Positions 1 to 7,803 of a stretch of 64,000 nt of DNA are shown here, piece after piece. The DNA is taken from the NCBI GenBank assembly GCA_964358205.1, contig CAYHNZ010000002.1, positions 1 to 64,000 on the forward strand. The letters run 5' to 3'. Within the stretch, counting starts at the first letter, position 1, and every line of letters starts with the position of its first letter. The position numbers and the translations under genes are program-made. The notes beneath the pieces were generated by a model that was given only the letters and a program-made list of their open reading frames with translations, was not told where the DNA came from and made no database searches. The DNA is from JANLIQ01 sp964358205 (GTDB lineage: Bacteria > Patescibacteriota > UBA1384 > 2-12-FULL-50-11).

Positions 1-166
1 GGGTTTCGGCGTCTTAACAGACAGGCCTCAACCCGCTCGACCGGTTCGAACTAAAGCAGTTTAGTTCTCACGAGCGGTCTCGCCCCCGCACGCTACGCTT
101 ACGCGAACTAGGTAAAAAGTAACTCGCTGGACCGCCAGCTGGCGGTACCATGGCTCGTCACTTTTT
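1..166 (+). repeat. Three-hairpin repeat element, variant A copy 1
   Basis: This stretch is about 90 percent identical by eye to 44449-44615. It has a small hairpin (GTCT-TAAC-AGAC near 12-23), a larger hairpin with outer stem CCGCTCG/CGAGCGG enclosing GAACTAAA/TTTAGTTC, a linker GCACGCTACGC, and a 3' hairpin closed by AAAAAGT/ACTTTTT. The last hairpin plus T-run looks like an intrinsic terminator. The 3' hairpin contains the palindrome CCGCCAGCTGGCGG, absent from the related copy at 34118-34264. The left edge may lie outside the window. Confidence 0.8.
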
Positions 167-200
167 GACTATCAGGATAATTGACATTAGTTCGAAGGTC

Positions 201-229
201 TTGCCTGAAAGATAAAAAGAATTTACAGT
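201..229 (+). promoter_or_regulatory. Probable promoter of the zinc-ribbon gene
   Basis: TTGCCT at 201-206 and TACAGT at 224-229 are 17 bp apart. The -10 ends 7 bp before the ATG at 237, and no Shine-Dalgarno sequence is present, so the transcript would be leaderless. The element boxes are imperfect. Confidence 0.4.
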
Positions 230-236
230 ATTTAAA

Positions 237-515
237 ATGTCCCAACCAATTACCACCGTTGACGAGCAGTACATCTGCGACGAATGTGGCTACACGAGCC
301 CAATTGCTAACGAACGCTGTCCTGACTGCGGCTCGGCGATGAGCGCCCTTCACGACGAAAAACCCAAAGCTAAAGCTCTCGACGGCGAAAGCGAAGAGGA
401 TTTAGCCGAAGAGGGTATGGACTCTGAAGCCCCAAAATCGCTGGAGACCCTCCAAAACGAGGAACAAGAAGAATCCGACAAAGAATACCAAAACGATACC
501 TACGGAAACGAATAA
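237..515 (+). CDS. Small zinc-ribbon protein with acidic tail
   Basis: A 92-residue protein of unknown role. Residues 14-34 hold two CxxC knuckles (CDEC and CPDC) typical of a rubredoxin-like zinc ribbon, so zinc binding is likely. The rest, from about residue 40, is rich in Glu, Asp, Ser and Asn and is probably disordered. It has no signal peptide or membrane segment. It lies downstream of the structured repeat at 1-166 and converges with the secreted-protein gene on the minus strand. The zinc ribbon could mediate protein or nucleic-acid contacts; nothing in the neighbourhood fixes a function. Confidence 0.7.
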   Translation: MSQPITTVDEQYICDECGYTSPIANERCPDCGSAMSALHDEKPKAKALDGESEEDLAEEGMDSEAPKSLETLQNEEQEESDKEYQNDTYGNE

Positions 516-547
516 AAAAAGAGCCCCGCTGCTTCTGCAGGGGGCTC
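514..547 (-). terminator. Intrinsic terminator of the secreted Nfu-N-like gene
   Basis: GAGCCCC (521-527) pairs with GGGGCTC (541-547), extended by CTGC/GCAG around a short loop. The A-run at 514-520 becomes a U-tract on the minus strand. It lies between the convergent genes. Confidence 0.85.
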
Positions 548-562
548 TCGGCGTAATCGGAC

Positions 563-1417
563 CTAGCGGAGAATGATGCTCGGGTCGTGCTTGGCGATCT
601 CATTCTGGATCACCGCGACGACCTGGGGCTGAATCGCCGCCCAACTGTAGGCGTCGCCGATGAGAACATCCACCTTGTAGGGGGTGATGAAGATCTCGGA
701 AACACCTTCGATGGCAGTGACCTTTCGGGCAAGCTCAGTGCCGATTGGGCCGAGCCGAGACAGGTCATCACTCCGTTCGTCACCGTAGGTTGTGAATGGG
801 TGACTCCAGCTGCTGATCTCGTAGTGGCTGATCAATCGCCTAGTGCTGAACGAGCGAAAGCAAGCGTTCTCGGACTTCTTGATTGTGACCGGAATTTGCT
901 TGGCTTCGTTGCGAAGTGCAACAACGGCGATGTGCTGCTTGAGACCTAGACCGACATCACGCAGAGTTGCAATAACCTTCGGCTCGACTTCCTTCCAGGT
1001 GAAGGCATCGCCAATCTCGACGTGGACGTCGTAGGGTCTGAACATTAGCTTTGCAATACCCCTTACGGCATATAGCTGCTTGGCGATCTTGCGACAGACC
1101 GGGCTGATTTTGTCGCCCAGTACATCCGCTTTCAGGTCACGGCCGACCTCGGTGATGGAGGTGTTGCAGATTTCGCGGTTGATGTGGAACAGACGTATCC
1201 GGTCGTTTGGCGGGATCTCGACGATCATCGTCAGTGCCTTGCCATTCTTGTGGAAATCGAGTGTCCTGGTTTGCCAGGGCGCTTCGGGAGATAAGTAACT
1301 GCGTTGCCAGCCTTTTTCCAAGCTAGGCCAGATAGAGCCGGGGCGTGCAGAGTTCTGACCAAAAGCAACCGCCGAAGCGATTGCGCAGACCGCGATTGTT
1401 AGTAGAGCATTCTTCAT
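563..1417 (-). CDS. Secreted protein with two Nfu-N-like domains
   Basis: A 284-residue protein starting MKNALL, chosen because AGAGGG precedes this ATG; an upstream in-frame ATG at 1462 would spoil the signal peptide. Residues 1-20 form a signal peptide ending near AFGQ. Two homologous segments, about residues 105-155 and 222-272, each read as a short helix (KIAKQLYAVRG / ELARKVTAIEG), a strand, a GDA[FY][ST]W turn and a helix with [EQ]P[KQ]V. This pattern resembles the N-terminal domain of Nfu/NifU scaffold proteins, but no CxxC Fe-S domain is present and the protein is exported. Role unknown; the domain resemblance is my inference. It stands alone, with its own terminator. Confidence 0.65.
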   Translation of the reverse strand: MKNALLTIAVCAIASAVAFGQNSARPGSIWPSLEKGWQRSYLSPEAPWQTRTLDFHKNGKALTMIVEIPPNDRIRLFHINREICNTSITEVGRDLKADVLGDKISPVCRKIAKQLYAVRGIAKLMFRPYDVHVEIGDAFTWKEVEPKVIATLRDVGLGLKQHIAVVALRNEAKQIPVTIKKSENACFRSFSTRRLISHYEISSWSHPFTTYGDERSDDLSRLGPIGTELARKVTAIEGVSEIFITPYKVDVLIGDAYSWAAIQPQVVAVIQNEIAKHDPSIILR

Positions 1418-1605
1418 TTCGTTTTCCCTCTGGAGTACTAGCACGAATGCGAGTAATCCCATTTGGGAAAACGAATATTATGGTCACTTGATTTAAATGA
1501 ACTAATTGAACAAGATAATAGTAGCACTTTTACCCTAAAAAGTCAACTGATGTGGGACAATTTTCCCGCTTCCAAAAAACCCTAAAAACAGGTAAAAAGA
1601 GAGTA

Positions 1606-2955
1606 ATGTTTCATATTTATAACTCCCTTTCAGGCAAGAAAGAAAAGTTTAAGTCGATAAAACCCAAAAAAGTGGGCATGTATGTTTGTGGGCCGACGGT
1701 TTACGACTACGGTCATGTCGGTCACGCCCGAACATATCTAACCTTCGACCTTCTCAACCGTTTTTTGAGCTTTCTTGGCTATAAAGTCAACTATATTCAG
1801 AACATTACCGACGTTGGACACCTGGTAGGGGATGCTGAAACAGGTACAGATAAGATAAAGAAGAAGGCCCAGGAGTCTGGCGAGAGTATTGGCGATATTG
1901 TGCGACATTATACCGAGGCACACCTGGAGGATCTAAAGTCTCTTAATATTATTGAACCAAGTAATTTACCCAAGGCGTCGGAACATATCGCTGATATAAT
2001 TGATTATATCAAGGACCTAATCGCCAAGGGATTTGCCTATGTAACCGAGGAGGGTAATGTTTACTTCAGCGTAAATAAAAAACCTGATTACGGTAAATTA
2101 AGTCGTCGGGGATTAGCGGAAATTCTTACTGGTACTCGGGTCGAGCCAGCCAAAGACAAGCGGATTGCGGCCGATTTTGCACTGTGGAAAACCAGTCTCC
2201 ACCTGGCAGGTGGAGGCGGTATGGCCGAGTTGGTCTGGGATTCGCCTTGGGGTAAGGGTTTCCCGGGTTGGCACATCGAATGTTCGGTGATGAGCCAGAA
2301 ATATCTCGGTGATACTTTTGATATTCATGGTGCGGCTGTTGAGCATGTCTTTCCTCATCACGAGAACGAGATTGCCCAAGCCGAAGCTAAAACCGGCCAA
2401 CCATTAGCCAATTACTGGGTTCATTCCGGCATGTTGACCATCAACGGCCGGAAGATGAGTAAATCGCTTGGTAACACCATTCGCGTTCCCGACGCCCTCA
2501 AGGATTATTCGGCCAATGAAATCCGCCTGGCTTTTTATCTTACTCCCTATCGCCAGCCGTTCGACTACACTCGAGAATCAATGACTCAAGGGGTAGTGCT
2601 TCGCTCCAAACTCTTTAACGCTTATCTGATCGCTAAAGCCGAAGGTGACGAAGGGAGATTAACAGAGGTAATTGACACTCTCGCCGATGATCTAGACACC
2701 CACCGAGCCCTAGACCTGTGGTTAGAGTACGCAGGTAGCTTAAGCAAAGAGCAGTTTGAAAAGCTGTTTGAGATCTTCGGCCTCAAGTTCACCGCCATTG
2801 AAGATAATCCCCAGGCGAAGAAACTAGCCGACGAACGAGAAGAAGCTCGAGCCAAAAAAGACTTCCTCACGGCCGACAACCGCCGTCAAGAGATCGAACA
2901 GCTTGGTTACGAAGTTCTAGACTCGGATTCCGGCACTCGCTACATCCCGCGTTAA
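1606..2955 (+). CDS. cysS: Cysteine--tRNA ligase
   Basis: Charges tRNA-Cys with cysteine in the cytoplasm. The protein is 449 residues, near the usual 460. The class I signature appears as HVGHARTY close to the N terminus, and the KMSKS loop as GRKMSKSLGN. Zinc ligands expected for this family are visible: Cys in CGPTVYD, Cys in HIECSV and the histidines of PHHENE. I start at the ATG before FHIYNS because this is where family members begin; an 18-codon upstream extension from 1552 has no family resemblance. The C-terminal helical anticodon-binding region is short but present. Stand-alone gene, followed by a separate transcription unit. Confidence 0.95.
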   Translation: MFHIYNSLSGKKEKFKSIKPKKVGMYVCGPTVYDYGHVGHARTYLTFDLLNRFLSFLGYKVNYIQNITDVGHLVGDAETGTDKIKKKAQESGESIGDIVRHYTEAHLEDLKSLNIIEPSNLPKASEHIADIIDYIKDLIAKGFAYVTEEGNVYFSVNKKPDYGKLSRRGLAEILTGTRVEPAKDKRIAADFALWKTSLHLAGGGGMAELVWDSPWGKGFPGWHIECSVMSQKYLGDTFDIHGAAVEHVFPHHENEIAQAEAKTGQPLANYWVHSGMLTINGRKMSKSLGNTIRVPDALKDYSANEIRLAFYLTPYRQPFDYTRESMTQGVVLRSKLFNAYLIAKAEGDEGRLTEVIDTLADDLDTHRALDLWLEYAGSLSKEQFEKLFEIFGLKFTAIEDNPQAKKLADEREEARAKKDFLTADNRRQEIEQLGYEVLDSDSGTRYIPR

Positions 2956-3065
2956 GTTTAGGGGTGGGATATAATAGGAATCATTTCCATACTTGAAAAT
3001 TGTAAACTGAAAATTGATAATTGCCGACGATTTGTCGGTAGCATATACTTTACGCCTGAAAACCA

Positions 3066-3094
3066 TTGACAAACCTTTGATATTCCGGTATATT
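3066..3094 (+). promoter_or_regulatory. Strong sigma70-type promoter
   Basis: TTGACA at 3066-3071, a 17-bp spacer, and TATATT at 3089-3094. Predicted start near 3101, exactly where the structured RNA at 3101-3234 begins. It drives the secreted-protein cluster or a small RNA. Confidence 0.85.
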
Positions 3095-3100
3095 CCGACC

Positions 3101-3234
3101 GTACGTTAAGCGACTGAATTGTCGGCGCTGTCTCGGCTGGGATTTGGGAGAGCCGTCACATGAGTTGCTCTAGGGCTTCTCGACGGTTTCCCTCCTTCCC
3201 TTTTCCTGGCTGAGACAGCGCTGATAGTTTACGG
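3101..3234 (+). ncRNA. Structured leader or small RNA of unknown class
   Basis: The predicted transcript start coincides with the 5' side of a rod-like fold. GTA at 3101-3103 can pair with TAC at 3230-3232. A perfect 10-bp stem GCGCTGTCTC (3125-3134) / GAGACAGCGC (3212-3221) follows. An inner stem pairs GGGAGAGCCGTC near 3146-3157 with GACGGTTTCCC near 3182-3192. I do not recognise 6S, SRP, RNase P or a known riboswitch. No U-rich terminator follows, so it may be the 5' leader of the gene starting at 3304 rather than an independent RNA. Confidence 0.6.
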
Positions 3235-3303
3235 ACGCCAACGCGTTTATTTACAATTAGTTCGAAAACATGCATTGCCCCGAACGGGGCGAGGTGAAAC
3301 AAG

Positions 3304-4221
3304 ATGAAAAAACTCTGGTTATTCGTCGTCTTCGCCCTCGCGCTGGTTTCACCAGCGTACGGGGGACACTACGTCCTGAAATACGAGAGCAAGGGAATCG
3401 TTTCCCTAGCTCTCGACGACTCAAGAAGCGGTTCGGTAGAACTGATTTTTCAGCTCCTACCGCTGACTGGCGATTACTCGCCAGGCGCAGCCATAGTCAG
3501 ACTCGACGGTCAGCCAATCTGGCAGACTGACGGGTCGAGCTACCTAGGGAGCGTGACAATCCCCGAAACCGGGGAGATTCCCGTCCTAGACGGGACGAAA
3601 TTGCTTGTCCCAAACGTCAAACAGCCAAAGGCAGCTCCTATTCAAGTGAGCCGTCGTTGGTTTCTAGTCAAGCACCAGATTGAGGTTTACTTCTTGGCCA
3701 CAGATGGCCGGGGGAGATCCGACAAGAACCACTCTGCGGCGCCAGCGACGCAGTTCACGATCGAACCGATCGATCCGCCAACGGCGGCAACAACTCTTAG
3801 CGGTAGTCCGCTATCGGCCGATCAGCTCGACGCTGTGATCAAACAGTCTTACGAGCAGGGTGCCGTCGCGGGCAAAACTGCCTGGGAGAAGGAGCGTGAG
3901 CAACTTTTCGCCGAACTTCAAAAAGCGACTGACGAGCTCAACGAGCTTCGTCGAAAAGCTGCGACCCGGGGCGATTCCAAGCCAGGGGCGATGCCCTCGG
4001 CCGTTCGCTACCTGCCAGTTAAATGGGCACATCAAACTTGGCCGGAAGTTGGGGACGAAATGCTACTGGTTGATTCCAGAGGCAAAGTTGTTGCCAGGGC
4101 AAAGGTTGTTGAGGTTCTTCCTCAGCTCAGACGGATTTGGGTCTCCCTGACCCTTCCGATTGATTTCGACGTTCATCAGGGATATACGATCCAACGGCCG
4201 ACCGGCCGAGGAGACAAGTAA
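3304..4221 (+). CDS. Secreted protein with coiled coil, unknown function
   Basis: A 305-residue protein beginning with a clear signal peptide (MKKLWLFVVFALALVSPAYG). Mature residues about 20-160 look beta-rich. About 185-225 is a charged coiled coil (AWEKEREQ, then heptad Glu/Lys/Leu). The C-terminal 75 residues look like a small beta domain with a VGDEM...VVARAKVVEV pattern suggestive of an SH3-like or PRC-like barrel. The start is supported by GAGGTG seven bases upstream, just after a GCCCC/GGGGC hairpin. It is followed one base later by a second secreted gene; the three genes to 5754 form an exported-protein cluster. No family recognised. Confidence 0.7.
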   Translation: MKKLWLFVVFALALVSPAYGGHYVLKYESKGIVSLALDDSRSGSVELIFQLLPLTGDYSPGAAIVRLDGQPIWQTDGSSYLGSVTIPETGEIPVLDGTKLLVPNVKQPKAAPIQVSRRWFLVKHQIEVYFLATDGRGRSDKNHSAAPATQFTIEPIDPPTAATTLSGSPLSADQLDAVIKQSYEQGAVAGKTAWEKEREQLFAELQKATDELNELRRKAATRGDSKPGAMPSAVRYLPVKWAHQTWPEVGDEMLLVDSRGKVVARAKVVEVLPQLRRIWVSLTLPIDFDVHQGYTIQRPTGRGDK

Positions 4222-4222
4222 A

Positions 4223-5068
4223 GTGAAACTACTGAAAGTCATTCTCGCGGCACTGGTGGCCGCCCTCGTCGTTCCCGCCTTCGCGCAAGCGCAGGGCGGT
4301 TTCCTAGACCTAACCAAGGATCCCTTTATCGAAGGGGGTCTCAACGACACGATCGTCCAAGACGAGCTCCTTCCGGCGCTCAACGGGTTTGCTCCCAAGC
4401 TTAAGTCGGATGAAGCCTTCGCCTTCGCCTTCAATATGGACATCAAGAAGTTGCAAGTCGGATACCGGGACAAGAAAACCGGAAAGACCTATACAGCTTC
4501 TGGTTCTCTGCGGGCTGGCGAAAAAGTCCTGGGGACAATCGAATCACGCGAGGACATCGGCAACGGCACGGAAAAGCTGGTCGTTGTCGTTCGCTGGCTG
4601 TGGAAATGCGCCAACCCCCTCTTAATCCCTTTCAAGGTGATCCTCTACATTCCCAAGAGGCAGACTCTGGGGAAGACGATCATCCAGCGTATTGAGGTTC
4701 CCAGCCCATACGCAGTGAATGTCAAGGAGAACACGATCGTTCAGCAGATCGTCCCCTCGGTGGGGGATGTAGTGCTGAACGTCCCTGCTTCGCAAAGGGG
4801 GCGATATCGCCTTGTCGAGACCAGTCACGAAGAGGCCGGCCGAAGGCTCGAGTACCAGAAGAGCTGGTGGGACAATCTCCTCGACTTTTTAAAGGTCGTG
4901 GCGACTCCCATCGCCCAGATCCTCGGACGAACGAACATTAGTCTCAGCGCTACCGGTGGTGCTGGCGGAACGGCCTATGGCGGCAACGCCATTTCGTCAT
5001 CGTCATCGTCAGCCTCGGCTAGCGCTTCAGCCTCTGCGGCCGCTGCTGCGGCCGCCGGCGGCAACTAG
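4223..5068 (+). CDS. Secreted protein with Ser/Ala-rich C terminus
   Basis: A 281-residue protein using a GTG start one base after the previous stop; GAGGAG at 4208-4213 supports it. Residues 1-23 are a signal peptide (ILAALVAALVVPAFAQA). The body has no motif I recognise. The tail from about residue 250 turns into Gly, Ser and Ala repeats (runs of Ser, then SA dipeptides, then poly-Ala and GGN). The same composition dominates the next gene, so the two probably belong to one surface structure. Translational coupling with 3304-4221 is likely. Confidence 0.7.
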   Translation: MKLLKVILAALVAALVVPAFAQAQGGFLDLTKDPFIEGGLNDTIVQDELLPALNGFAPKLKSDEAFAFAFNMDIKKLQVGYRDKKTGKTYTASGSLRAGEKVLGTIESREDIGNGTEKLVVVVRWLWKCANPLLIPFKVILYIPKRQTLGKTIIQRIEVPSPYAVNVKENTIVQQIVPSVGDVVLNVPASQRGRYRLVETSHEEAGRRLEYQKSWWDNLLDFLKVVATPIAQILGRTNISLSATGGAGGTAYGGNAISSSSSSASASASASAAAAAAAGGN

Positions 5069-5089
5069 CCACCAACCCAATCCTAACCA

Positions 5090-5119
5090 GGGGAAACTTG
5101 CTCATTCGCAGGTTTCCCC
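5090..5119 (+). terminator. Hairpin after the second secreted gene
   Basis: GGGGAAAC (5090-5097) pairs with GTTTCCCC (5112-5119). The following bases are C/T-rich without a clean T-run, so termination may be partial. Confidence 0.5.
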
Positions 5120-5187
5120 CATCCCTTCTTGAACTAACAGTCGAATTGGTTTAAGAAGTAGATGTAAGTTTAACAAAAAGGAGGAAT

Positions 5188-5754
5188 ATGAAATATTTCA
5201 TCTTTTCACTCATCGCGCTGGCGATTGCTTTCGCAACTCCCGGTGTGATAGTGGCTTCTAGCTCAAGCTCAAGTTCATCTTCAGCTTCGAGCTCAGCTGC
5301 GGCTTCAGCTTCAGTTGGTGGCGGTTCGGCTTCGGCCGGTGCCGGTGCCAGCTCCGGTGCTGGTGCTGCCAGCTCGTCTGGTAATAATTCGTCTGGGTCA
5401 ACCAGTTCGTCTAGTTCCAGTTCGAGCTCCAGCGCTAGTTCGAGCGCTGCTGCTTCCGCAACTAGCGGTAACAAAACTGTTACTGCTGACAGCGTGAAGA
5501 ATTGCACGAGCGCTTCGGCCGGTAGTGCCGCTGGTTCGGGTGCAGCTGCTTCGGCATCTGCTTCTACCAGCTCGGCCGCTAGTGCCGCTGCGGCTACCAA
5601 CTGTCCGAAGACTGTCGTTACGACAGTCAAGACAGTTAAGTCGTTGCCTGCAACTGGTGCCGAAACGGTCCTATTGCCCGGTGCGTTAAGCGCCTTTGCC
5701 CTTGCGGCCCGCAAATTTGCGATGGCCAAAAAGGAAGCTGCTCTCTTAGCCTAA
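5188..5754 (+). CDS. Secreted Ser/Ala/Gly-rich protein with LPATG sorting-like signal
   Basis: A 188-residue protein. Residues 1-23 are a signal peptide. Residues 24-150 are almost entirely Ser, Ala and Gly with a few Asn and Thr, plus two isolated cysteines (NCTS, NCPK) flanking a Ser/Ala block. The C terminus has LPATGAE near residue 155, a hydrophobic stretch (VLLPGALSAFALAA) and a basic tail (RKFAMAKKE), the layout of a sortase-anchored wall protein; the hydrophobic part is short and the tail longer than usual. A strong AGGAGG precedes the ATG. No sortase gene lies in the window. A fibre, spacer or adhesin-stalk role is plausible but unproven. Confidence 0.75.
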   Translation: MKYFIFSLIALAIAFATPGVIVASSSSSSSSSASSSAAASASVGGGSASAGAGASSGAGAASSSGNNSSGSTSSSSSSSSSSASSSAAASATSGNKTVTADSVKNCTSASAGSAAGSGAAASASASTSSAASAAAATNCPKTVVTTVKTVKSLPATGAETVLLPGALSAFALAARKFAMAKKEAALLA

Positions 5755-5771
5755 CGGTTAAGAAAGTCGCG

Positions 5772-5799
5772 AGAAAAAGACCCGCAAGGGTCTTTTTCT
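5772..5799 (+). terminator. Intrinsic terminator of the secreted cluster
   Basis: AGAAAAAGACCC pairs with GGGTCTTTTTCT around GCAA, giving a stem that runs into the T-tract. Confidence 0.9.
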
Positions 5800-5842
5800 T
5801 TAGACCCAAGATTTTTTGTTGGTTAACGGATACAATGGAGAC

Positions 5843-6832
5843 ATGAGCAATCAGGAACGAAAAGTGGAGTTAGCCGAAACTTTGCGGATTGACGAGAAGT
5901 CAGCGCGAATAAAGCAGATTGAGGCCGAGATGGCGACGCCGTCTTTTTGGCAAGAACACCAGCGAGCGGCTAAGCTAACCCAGGAGTTGAAGCATTTACA
6001 GGACTTTGTTGCTGAATTTGAGTCAGCCGAGACGGAAGCAGAACTAGAAGAGCTGGAAACCGAAGCGTTCTTTTCCGGCGACCACGACGATTCGTCTTGT
6101 TTTGTTGGCATTCACTCCGGTTCGGGCGGTGTCGATGCTCAAGATTGGGCGGAGATGTTAACTCGGATGTACACTCGCTACGGCGAAAGAGCCGACTACA
6201 AAGTAACCCTACTTGATCAAGCCGACGGCGAGGAAGCGGGGATTAAAAACGCGACCTTACTAATAGAAGGGTTCAGGGCATATGGCAAGCTTAAAGCCGA
6301 GAACGGCGTCCATCGATTAGTTCGAATTAGTCCCTTTGATGCTGCCAAAGCCAGGCACACCTCATTTGCCTTGGTGGAGGTCGTGCCGGAAGTAGCAGAC
6401 GCTCGAGAGGTCGAAATTAACACTGACGAAATCCGCATCGATGTTTACCGAGCCGGTGGCCGCGGTGGCCAGGGCGTTAACACTACCGATTCAGCTGTTC
6501 GAATAACTCACTTACCAACCAAGATTGTCGTTACCTGTCAAAACGAACGAAGCCAATTGCAAAATAAGGTCCAAGCGCTTAAAATTCTTCAGGGCAAGCT
6601 CCAATTACTTGATGACGAGAAGCGACGCATCGCCAACCAAAATCACAAGGGCGAGCCGGTCCTCGCCAGCTGGGGCAACCAAATCCGGTCGTATGTCTTA
6701 CAGCCATACCAGATGGTAAAAGATTTACGGAGCGGCTACGAAACATCTGGTGTCGATGATGTCCTTGATGGCCGTCTGGAGAATTTGATTAATGCTAACA
6801 TTAAACATTTTGCAAACTTAAAGAAAGGATAA
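5843..6832 (+). CDS. prfB: Peptide chain release factor 2
   Basis: Releases nascent chains at UAA and UGA. The 329-residue protein carries the GGQ catalytic loop (AGGRGGQGVN, near residue 207) and the SPF tripeptide (ISPFDAA, near residue 162) that reads UGA in RF2. The N-terminal domain is shorter than in E. coli (365 residues), and no early in-frame TGA for the usual autoregulatory +1 frameshift is present. Start at the ATG preceded by GGAG; TACAAT lies 6 bp before it, so the mRNA may be nearly leaderless. RF2 here argues that UGA is a stop in this organism. Followed three bases later by the ybaB gene. Confidence 0.95.
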   Translation: MSNQERKVELAETLRIDEKSARIKQIEAEMATPSFWQEHQRAAKLTQELKHLQDFVAEFESAETEAELEELETEAFFSGDHDDSSCFVGIHSGSGGVDAQDWAEMLTRMYTRYGERADYKVTLLDQADGEEAGIKNATLLIEGFRAYGKLKAENGVHRLVRISPFDAAKARHTSFALVEVVPEVADAREVEINTDEIRIDVYRAGGRGGQGVNTTDSAVRITHLPTKIVVTCQNERSQLQNKVQALKILQGKLQLLDDEKRRIANQNHKGEPVLASWGNQIRSYVLQPYQMVKDLRSGYETSGVDDVLDGRLENLINANIKHFANLKKG

Positions 6833-6835
6833 AAT

Positions 6836-7147
6836 ATGGAACTACCAAAATTCGGGCAGATGAAAGACATGTATTCGTTGGCCAAGAAAGCCAAGCAGAT
6901 GCAAAAGGAGTTGAAAGATCTTGAAGTCGAGGGACGCTCGGCTAACGGCGAGGTTACGGTTGTCGTTAGTGGTGAGATGAAAATTGTTTCCATCGACATC
7001 AGCGAGCATATGCTAGAACCCAGTAAAAAGCGGGAGCTAGAAGATGTCATCAAAGAAACAGTTGCTAAAGCCCTGGCGACCGCTCAAAGCGAATCGGCCG
7101 CCCGAATGCAGCCGCTACTGAAGGACATGAACTTTCCAGGAATGTAA
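6836..7147 (+). CDS. ybaB: YbaB/EbfC-family nucleoid-associated protein
   Basis: A 103-residue cytoplasmic DNA-binding dimer of the YbaB/EbfC family. Family features are visible: an N-terminal helix rich in Met, Lys and Gln (LAKKAKQMQKELKDL), a central sheet (VEGRSANGEVTVVVSGEMKIVSIDIS) and a C-terminal helix ending in MQPLLKDMNFPGM. It starts four bases after prfB, behind AAAGGA, and is probably co-transcribed with it. In many bacteria it accompanies recR or dnaX; neither is here. Confidence 0.9.
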   Translation: MELPKFGQMKDMYSLAKKAKQMQKELKDLEVEGRSANGEVTVVVSGEMKIVSIDISEHMLEPSKKRELEDVIKETVAKALATAQSESAARMQPLLKDMNFPGM

Positions 7148-7239
7148 AGAATAACTCAAAACTCAAAAGTCCCACCTTCGCCGAGGCTTCGGCGGGCAGG
7201 CAAAAGTTAAAACGAAATATTAGTTAATAAATCAAAAAT

Positions 7240-7803
7240 ATGATTCTAATTATTGGATTGGGAAATCCGGGACAGAAATACGATAAGAACAGGCACAATC
7301 TGGGATTTTTAACGATAGGCGTATTAGCTAATAGGCTAGAACTAGAATCGAAGGAAGATAAGTATATGCTAGCTATGGTTGCTAAAGGCGGGGAGTATGA
7401 GCTGATTGCACCATTAACATATGTCAACGAATCTGGTCTGGCGGTGGTGAAAGTTCAGCAGAAGCATCAAATTGAGCTCAACGATATTTGGGTTGTACAC
7501 GACGATACCGAAATTCCTTTCGGCGAAGTTCGGGTCAAGCGTGGAGGAACTAGTGGTGGCCATAACGGCATCAAGTCGATCGATGAAGCAATCGGTACTG
7601 ACTATTGGCGGATTCGCATCGGTGTTGGTCGTCCGGAGAACCGCCAGTTTGATCTAGCTGACTATGTTTTGAGCGATTTTACGCCTGAAGAAGCGGGAGA
7701 GCTGCCGTTAATAATTGACCGAGTCACCGGTTTCCTGGTACAATCTCTCAAAGACAAGCAATTACAACCAACAACATTTAATGGCACGACCAAAAACAAT
7801 TAA
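7240..7803 (+). CDS. pth: Peptidyl-tRNA hydrolase
   Basis: Recycles tRNA by cleaving peptidyl-tRNA released from stalled ribosomes. The 187-residue protein has every family signature: GLGNPG (Asn9), RHNLGF (His19), VVHDDTEIPFG with the catalytic-site Asp, and GGHNGIKSI. Its 3' end overlaps rplA by 23 bases. Upstream (7148-7239) lies a small palindrome CGCCGAGGCTTCGGCG and heptamer-like AT repeats, with no clear ribosome-binding site, so leaderless or weak initiation is possible. Confidence 0.95.
   Translation: MILIIGLGNPGQKYDKNRHNLGFLTIGVLANRLELESKEDKYMLAMVAKGGEYELIAPLTYVNESGLAVVKVQQKHQIELNDIWVVHDDTEIPFGEVRVKRGGTSGGHNGIKSIDEAIGTDYWRIRIGVGRPENRQFDLADYVLSDFTPEEAGELPLIIDRVTGFLVQSLKDKQLQPTTFNGTTKNN

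Noticed and set aside
44..52. GGTTCGAAC resembling a tRNA T-arm (also at 44492)
   Set aside because: No acceptor, D or anticodon arms; the bases belong to the second hairpin of the repeat element.
5151..5729. Long Leu/Glu/Ala frame antisense to the Ser/Ala-rich gene
   Set aside because: Shadow of low-complexity codons; the sense frame has a signal peptide and Shine-Dalgarno.
5843..5920. Programmed frameshift in prfB
   Set aside because: No early in-frame TGA or slippery site; the frame is continuous.
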